A program made the position numbers and the translations under genes. A stretch of 40,708 nt of DNA from Planctomycetota bacterium (GTDB taxonomy: Bacteria > Planctomycetota > Planctomycetia > Planctomycetales > Planctomycetaceae): positions 1-40,708 of the forward strand of contig QWQG01000028.1 of assembly GCA_003670925.1 (NCBI GenBank). The letters are read 5' to 3'. The notes below the pieces were generated by a model. That model ran no database searches. It saw only the letters and a list, made by a program, of their open reading frames with translations, and was not told where the DNA came from. This document shows, in pieces, positions 35,710 to 40,708 of this stretch (the stretch's first letter is position 1; every line of letters begins with the position of its first letter).

Positions 35710-36030
35710 TTGATGTCCTCGTGAGCGTGCGAAACTGTCGATTAACACTTGCACTGACAAATTGAGCCATCAAATGCACTTTTCGTCTGCCTGTGGAATA
35801 AGAGGTTCTGCAGACAGGCACGCTCCCGACTACGGAACCACCGCCTTCATCACATCATTTCAAAATAGGTTCGGCGCGCCCCCGTCTGTCGAGCCGGATC
35901 TGAGCTTAAGTCGGCGAACGAACACCACAGATTCTGCGGAACAGTTTTTTGGGGATCAAGCCCATGGCGAGTAGGTTCTGGATGCTTACATTCAAGACGC
36001 AGAGAAACCCTTTGATTAAGGTCCAGAAAC
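35710..36030. other. Intergenic region after the IS graveyard
   Basis: No gene in 321 bp. A 7 bp inverted repeat (TGCCTGT and ACAGGCA, about 35790-35821) lies in it and could be the outer end of the ISL3 remnant. The promoter for the monooxygenase-M20 pair should be near its right end. Confidence 0.4.
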
Positions 36031-37833
36031 ATGACTGATCATCCGAGTGCATTGATGCAAGATGTGTCCGCATGGCTGTCGCAATTTGGAGCCGCGTTGG
36101 ATCGGAAAGACTGGTCCGCCGCCACGGATTTATTTGGTGAGGAATGTTTTTGGCGTGATTTGGTTGCGTTCACGTGGAACATCAAAACACTTGAAGGGAA
36201 AGCCGAGATCCGCGCCATGTTGGCCGCCACAATTTCGGACGTACAGCCCACTGGCTGGCAGATCGCGGGAACGGCAACCGACGAAAACGGCGTGACTGAA
36301 GCGTGGGTAACATTTGAGACCTCCGTTGCGCGAGGCAAAGGCTATCTGCGATTGAAGTCTGGCAAATGCTGGACGTTACTCACCACGATGACAGAACTGA
36401 CGGGGTTCGAAGAACAGTGTGGGGCAAGTCGCCCGCTGGGCACGCAGCACGGAGTTTACAAGAATCAGAAAACGTGGCTGGAGCAAAAATCGCAGGACGA
36501 AATGGAACTGGGCGATATCACTCAACCCTACTGCGTGATCATCGGTGGAGGGCAAGGCGGAATCGGTTTGGCGGCGAGGCTGAAGCGTTTGCATGTGCCA
36601 ACAATCATTATCGAAAAAAATAGTCGTGCCGGTGATTCGTGGCGGAATCGCTACAAGTCGCTCTGTCTGCACGACCCTGTATGGTACGACCACCTGCCCT
36701 ATCTGCCGTTTCCTGATCATTGGCCTGTGTTCTCGCCAAAGGACAAAATCGGGGACTGGTTAGAAATGTACACGAAGGTTATGGAGTTAAATTATTGGCA
36801 TTCCACCGTTTGCCGTGGTGCCCAATATCATGCAGACACGCGAGACTGGAGTGTGACCGTCGAACGTGAAGGTAGGCCCATCGTGCTGCGACCTCGGCAG
36901 CTGGTATTAGCGACCGGTATGTCGGGAATGCCACATATCCCTCAAATTCCGGGCGCCGATACGTTTCTTGGAACGCAACAACATTCCAGCCAGTTTCGGG
37001 GGGTCGGCGATTTTCGCGGCAAAAAGTGCCTCGTCTTGGGCTCCAATAATTCGGCTCACGATATCTGTGCTGCTTTGTGGGAACAAGATGCTGATGTGAC
37101 CATGATTCAGCGTTCATCGACTCACGTCGTGCGATCAAGTACGCTCATGGAATTAGGTCTCGGTGGTCTGTATTCTGAGTCCGCTGTCAAAGCGGGGATC
37201 ACAACAGATATGGCCGATATGCGTTTCGCATCTGTCCCGTATCGCATCATGCACAGGTTGGATATTCCCGTCTATCAAGCGATCGCCCACAGGGACGCTG
37301 ATTTGTATGAGCGACTCTCGCGTGCCGGATTTCTGTTGGATTTCGGAGACGATGGTTCGGGGCTATTCCTGAAATACTTGCGACGAGGGTCTGGCTATTA
37401 CATCGATGTCGGAGCGTCTGACTTAATTGCAGACGGGCGAATCAAGCTGCACAGTGGGGTCAGCATTCAGCGAATTCAGGAAGATTCCGTGGTGCTGACA
37501 AATGGCATCGTTCTACCAGCTGACATGATCGTCTATGCCACGGGGTATGGGTCGATGAATAGTTGGGCGGGGCGCCTTGTTTCCCAAGAAGTCGCCGACC
37601 GGGTGGGCAAGTGTTGGGGGTTGGGTTCCGCTACCAAGAAAGACCCCGGTCCTTGGGAAGGCGAATTGCGAAATATGTGGAAGCCCACGTCACAGCCAGC
37701 ATTGTGGTTTCACGGAGGAAATCTGCACCAATCGCGGCATTATTCCTTGTATTTAGCCTTACAGATTAAGGCCCGACAGGAAGGAATCCGCACTCCCGTT
37801 TATGGCACCAGCGAAGCCCACCACCTCGCATAA
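36031..37833 (+). CDS. SnoaL-like/flavin monooxygenase fusion
   Basis: A 600-residue cytoplasmic protein. Residues 1 to about 130 look like a SnoaL/NTF2-like domain (ALDRKDWSAATDLFGEECFWRDL, LEGKAEIRAML). A flavin-dependent monooxygenase follows, with an FAD motif GGGQGGIGLAARL (172-184), a GDSWRNRYKSLCLHDP segment and an NADP-binding motif GSNNSAHD (337-344), as in YUCCA/FMO and Baeyer-Villiger-like enzymes. The C-terminal LHQSRHYSLYLALQIKA is typical of the group. Planctomycete and proteobacterial relatives often have this fusion. Substrate unknown. AAGG lies 9 nt before the ATG. The next gene starts 2 bp after its stop, so the two are an operon. Confidence 0.92.
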   Translation: MTDHPSALMQDVSAWLSQFGAALDRKDWSAATDLFGEECFWRDLVAFTWNIKTLEGKAEIRAMLAATISDVQPTGWQIAGTATDENGVTEAWVTFETSVARGKGYLRLKSGKCWTLLTTMTELTGFEEQCGASRPLGTQHGVYKNQKTWLEQKSQDEMELGDITQPYCVIIGGGQGGIGLAARLKRLHVPTIIIEKNSRAGDSWRNRYKSLCLHDPVWYDHLPYLPFPDHWPVFSPKDKIGDWLEMYTKVMELNYWHSTVCRGAQYHADTRDWSVTVEREGRPIVLRPRQLVLATGMSGMPHIPQIPGADTFLGTQQHSSQFRGVGDFRGKKCLVLGSNNSAHDICAALWEQDADVTMIQRSSTHVVRSSTLMELGLGGLYSESAVKAGITTDMADMRFASVPYRIMHRLDIPVYQAIAHRDADLYERLSRAGFLLDFGDDGSGLFLKYLRRGSGYYIDVGASDLIADGRIKLHSGVSIQRIQEDSVVLTNGIVLPADMIVYATGYGSMNSWAGRLVSQEVADRVGKCWGLGSATKKDPGPWEGELRNMWKPTSQPALWFHGGNLHQSRHYSLYLALQIKARQEGIRTPVYGTSEAHHLA

Positions 37834-37835
37834 GA

Positions 37836-39065
37836 ATGAGCTTCACAATGATCCTCGATTGGATTGACCGACACAGGGAGAATCTGTTGCAGTTTGCTAG
37901 CGATTTGATTGCTACTCCCAGTCCGAATTTGCCAGGCGACGAACGTGCCGTTGTGGAAGTCATCATGACAGAAATGCAGAGGCTGGGCCTGACGGGTGCC
38001 GAGATTGCGGCTAAGTCACCAGATCGGCCGAATGTGCTTTTCAAACTGCGCGGCAAGCGTCCAGGTCCCGTGCTCATGTTGTGCGGTCACAGCGACACAA
38101 AGCCCGTCGGCGATGTCAGCCAATGGCGGACCGACCCGTTCAAGCCGGTGTTCAATGAGGGCAAGCTTTACGGACTTGGCTCGACCGACATGAAAGGGGC
38201 AGTCGCAGCAATGATTTTTGCGACTGCGGCACTGAAGCAATGTGAGGTTGATTTGGCCGGAGATGTTCTGTTGGTCGTCAACGCGGATGAAGAGCGATCA
38301 ATGAAGTTTGGCTCAGAGTTTCTGGCGACTGAATACGGAATTCATGCGGATGTGGCCCTGCTAGGTGAACCGTCGGGTATCGACGGGCCGGAATTCGAAT
38401 ACTTGCATCTGCTATCGCGCGGCATTACGTGTTTCAAGATTCGCGTCTTCGGGACTCAGATGCACAGCAGTCTGACCGACCGTCTGCCATCAATCAACGC
38501 GAATGCTAAACTCGCTAATGTCCTGACGCGCATGAACCACGAACTCCGCCTCACGTTTATACCACATTCGCTCTGCCCCGCCCCCACCCTTAATCTCGGC
38601 GTCAAAATTGAGGGCGGCGTGGGTTACGGCGTCTGCCCGGGCGTGGCTCTGTTTGAAGCAGACATCCGGACGTTGCCAGGCATGTCGCGCCACCAACTTC
38701 AACTCGACATCGAGCATTGTCTCGACTTGATGCGGCGAGATGACCCCGATTTACATGTCGAAATGGAATTCGAACAACCGCCGTTGGATTGGATTCCGCC
38801 GACCGAAGTACCTGCCGATCATCCCTTCGTTGCCGCATTACTCATTTCGGCTGAACAAGTTCTTGGGTGGCGTCCCCAATTGAGCGCCTTTCCTGGCGGT
38901 ACCGACGCTTCAAAGTTTCAAGGACTCGCCAACATTCCCACAATTCCCAGCTTCGGCCCCGGATGGCTGAGTCTCGCACATGGCCCAAATGAATGTGTTG
39001 GGATTGAGGCAATCGTGCAGGCCGCCAAGATTTATGCGCTGTCGGCGAAGTCCTACTTGAGCTAG
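37836..39065 (+). CDS. M20 family deacylase/peptidase (ArgE/DapE-like)
   Basis: A 409-residue di-zinc amidohydrolase of the M20/ArgE-DapE-ACY1 family. Metal-site residues are visible: His85 and Asp87 (CGHSDTKPVGD), Asp118 (STDMKGA), Glu152-Glu153 (NADEERSMKFGSE), Glu178 (GEPSG) and a C-terminal GGTDAS. Family members remove acyl groups from amino acids (acetylornithine, succinyl-diaminopimelate) or cleave small peptides; specificity is not evident. The ATG at 37836 follows the monooxygenase stop by 2 bp, so translation is probably coupled, and the two enzymes may act in one catabolic route, for example N-acyl compound oxidation and hydrolysis. That link is inference. Confidence 0.94.
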   Translation: MSFTMILDWIDRHRENLLQFASDLIATPSPNLPGDERAVVEVIMTEMQRLGLTGAEIAAKSPDRPNVLFKLRGKRPGPVLMLCGHSDTKPVGDVSQWRTDPFKPVFNEGKLYGLGSTDMKGAVAAMIFATAALKQCEVDLAGDVLLVVNADEERSMKFGSEFLATEYGIHADVALLGEPSGIDGPEFEYLHLLSRGITCFKIRVFGTQMHSSLTDRLPSINANAKLANVLTRMNHELRLTFIPHSLCPAPTLNLGVKIEGGVGYGVCPGVALFEADIRTLPGMSRHQLQLDIEHCLDLMRRDDPDLHVEMEFEQPPLDWIPPTEVPADHPFVAALLISAEQVLGWRPQLSAFPGGTDASKFQGLANIPTIPSFGPGWLSLAHGPNECVGIEAIVQAAKIYALSAKSYLS

Positions 39066-39377
39066 CCAAAAATATCGTACATGCATTTACCGTCAACCTA
39101 GATGAAGGTGCGATCCAGACTGTTGTGGTCCTACGACAGTTCCACGGAATCGGAGCGCGTAGATGGAACACGTTGGCATAAAACACTTTAACATTCGTTG
39201 CGTTATCACACACTGCGACATTTGAGGTGCCGCCCGGTTCCTGCCTCACCGCACTTGCGCTACAATGCGGGACGCAGACCATTCATGAGTTGTATTGAGG
39301 ACTCATCTCGCAACTTCCTGTGGGGGCTGTCGTCTGAAAGCTTTAACACATGGAAAACCTAGAAATCAGGCAATAAA
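39066..39377. other. Intergenic region, nothing supported
   Basis: I see no gene, RNA or repeat in this 312 bp stretch; only shadow frames cross it. It should hold the promoter of the LssY-domain gene. Confidence 0.5.
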
Positions 39378-40163
39378 ATGACGCGAATTGAGTCTTCCCT
39401 CGAGCTAATCCCCGCCGAAATAAACCTGCGGGTTAAACGTGCACGTCGCGTTAAGCGGGTTTCGCTGCTGACTACAAGCATCATCGCGGCTTACATCATG
39501 CTTGCTTATGTTATCGTGCCGGCTGGTTACGAGCATCGGCATCCGGCAATTGACACGGCGGCGGGGATTTCGACGACCGCAGATGGACATCCGGGAGATC
39601 CCCTGAATGTGGCACTGATTGGCTCTGAGGCAGATCTAAAAAAAACCATGCTCGCCGCCGGTTGGTTTGTCGCCGATTCGTTGGGATTTAAGAGCGATCT
39701 TAAGATTACTGCTGATACGGTCTTGGAGCGTTCGGACAATAAAGCACCAGTCAGCAACTTGTTTCTTTGGGGACGCAAGGAAGATCTCGCATTCGAGCAG
39801 CCAGTCGGTGACGATCCGCGGCAAAGGCACCATGTGCGATTCTGGAAATCCAGAGATCTCGATGAGCAATCAAGGCCGTCGTGGATGGGGTCGGCCACCT
39901 ACGATAAGCGTGTCGGATTCAGTCACACCACCGGTCAAATCACGCACCATATTGCCGCCGATGTGGACGCCGAACGGGATCATCTTTTCACAAACTTGGA
40001 GCAAACGGGCTATCTGCCAAATGTGCAGGTTATTGAGGATTTCCATAAAGTCCGCGCGGGACAAAATGGCGGTGGCGATCCATGGCACACTGACGGCCGC
40101 CTGTTTACAGGTACGATCGTCATTCCTTCCGACAAGGGTAACCGTACCCCACGACCATTGTAG
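39378..40163 (+). CDS. LssY C-terminal domain membrane protein
   Basis: A 261-residue protein with one transmembrane helix (about 30-50: SLLTTSIIAAYIMLAYVIV) and an LssY C-terminal domain: NVALIGSEADLKKTMLAAGWFVAD, PVSNLFLWGRKEDLAFEQ, VRFWKS, GSATYDKRVGFS, THHIAADVDAERDHLFTNL. In some bacteria this domain is fused to membrane proteins of the LssY/DedA-phosphatase type of secretion-linked or lipid metabolism genes; here it is on its own. Its biochemical role is unknown. The domain would face the periplasm if the helix is an N-in anchor. CAGG lies 9 nt upstream of the ATG. Confidence 0.85.
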   Translation: MTRIESSLELIPAEINLRVKRARRVKRVSLLTTSIIAAYIMLAYVIVPAGYEHRHPAIDTAAGISTTADGHPGDPLNVALIGSEADLKKTMLAAGWFVADSLGFKSDLKITADTVLERSDNKAPVSNLFLWGRKEDLAFEQPVGDDPRQRHHVRFWKSRDLDEQSRPSWMGSATYDKRVGFSHTTGQITHHIAADVDAERDHLFTNLEQTGYLPNVQVIEDFHKVRAGQNGGGDPWHTDGRLFTGTIVIPSDKGNRTPRPL

Positions 40164-40221
40164 ACAGCCCCTGCATTCTGTGTCGGTTTGAGTTTTCTTC
40201 AACCGAGCAGAGGAATGAATC

Positions 40222-40364
40222 ATGGGGCGGCGAGTAGATCAGGGGAAGCATTGCGAGTGGGCCGAGCGAATTCGGCAGCGGCGGGAGTCAGGGCTGACGG
40301 TGGCTGAATTCTGTGAGTGGGAAGGCGTATCAGTCGCGTCGTTCTGCAACTGGCAGAAGAAGGG
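40222..40364 (+). pseudogene. IS66 TnpA-like accessory gene fragment
   Basis: The frame from ATG 40222 starts CEWAERIRQRRESGLTVAEF, then CEWEGVSVASFCNWQKK, the helix-turn-helix of IS66 TnpA-like accessory proteins. The natural protein continues from there; here the frame changes content at about 40364 and runs on as out-of-frame sequence to a stop near 40446, because an IS1634-type gene fragment is joined on. Confidence 0.7.
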
Positions 40365-40708
40365 AATGGCAAGGTCAAGCATGAGACCGTGGCCAATATC
40401 TCCGACCTGCCGGACGATATGCTCGCCGTCATCAAGAATCGGCTAGCCACCGGACAACCGCTCGTCGGCGACGGCGGCACGATGACCATCGAACGAAGCC
40501 TTCCGCATGGAAATGTTGCGGCTGTACTCGGCACGATGCGAAACATCGGGCTTGATCAGTTCATCGCAGCCAGGCCGTGTCGTGAGCGAAGCCTCGTGAT
40601 GGCCATGATCGCTGATCGGATTCTCTCGCCCGGATCAAAACTCAGTTGTTCGGCAGGCATGCATCCGGAGACCGCTCGTCACACGCTCGCGGAGGAACTG
40701 CAGCTGGG
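40365..40708 (+). pseudogene. 5'-truncated IS1634 family transposase, runs off the window
   Basis: A frame different from that of the upstream IS66 fragment reads NGKVKHETVANISDLPDDM, LPHGNVAAVLGTMRNIGLDQ, RERSLVMAMIADRILSPGSK and HPETARHTLAEEL, the N-terminal region of IS1634/IS4-like transposases. The frame is open from 40317, but the usual first 20-25 residues are replaced by IS66-derived sequence. The remaining part extends beyond the window, so whether the DDE domain is intact cannot be judged. The missing start makes it probably non-functional. Confidence 0.72.

Overview
The window looks like chromosomal DNA of a planctomycete (Planctomycetota, most likely class Planctomycetia). The evidence is gene content: two DUF1501 proteins, a PSD1-type cytochrome (DUF1549/DUF1553) next to one of them, a very long exported WD40 protein, a CRTAC1-type FG-GAP protein, several exported propeller-like proteins, weak or absent Shine-Dalgarno sites on many genes, and wide intergenic gaps with dead insertion sequences. 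All identifications were made by eye from sequence motifs; no database search was run.

Layout. 1-290: edge of an unidentified reverse-strand gene and a long hairpin repeat. 290-4.1 kb: reverse-strand PSD1 cytochrome then DUF1501 pair. 4.4-6.0 kb: reverse-strand membrane/coiled-coil protein followed by an isochorismatase-type hydrolase. 6.4-8.1 kb: reverse-strand SCO1-DUF420 fusion followed by a small CxxC membrane protein, probably part of cytochrome oxidase assembly. 8.4-12.8 kb: Gfo/Idh/MocA oxidoreductase, DUF58 protein, and an exported M3 metallopeptidase. 13.3-17.2 kb: two different large GTPases in tandem sharing non-canonical motifs. 17.4-19.0 kb: TolC-type lipoprotein (reverse). 19.2-24.5 kb: a block bounded by two inverted copies of a ~107 bp repeat, holding an IS630 transposase relic and a 1,498-residue exported protein in which I count 35 WD40 blades. 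24.8-28.7 kb: glutamyl-tRNA synthetase, zinc-ribbon AIM24 protein, glycerol-dehydrogenase-type enzyme. 29.0-34.6 kb: a tight run of four exported proteins (DUF1501, two related propeller proteins, CRTAC1-type FG-GAP protein). 34.8-35.7 kb: a graveyard of IS21, IS3 and ISL3 fragments packed end to end. 36.0-39.1 kb: SnoaL-like/flavin monooxygenase fusion and an M20 deacylase separated by 2 bp. 39.4-40.2 kb: LssY C-terminal domain protein. 40.2 kb to the end: an IS66 accessory-gene fragment joined to a 5'-truncated IS1634-type transposase.

How it fits together. Three modules look functional as units: copper/oxidase assembly (SCO-DUF420 plus the small protein), the exported four-gene run at 29-34.6 kb (probably extracellular or periplasmic carbohydrate or sulfated-polymer handling; the substrate is not deducible), and the GTPase pair (probably membrane-associated, dynamin-like; role unknown). 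The strongest candidates for something undescribed are the GTPase pair and the 35-blade WD40 protein with its flanking inverted repeats. No CRISPR array, intact mobile element, rRNA or convincing complete tRNA was seen.
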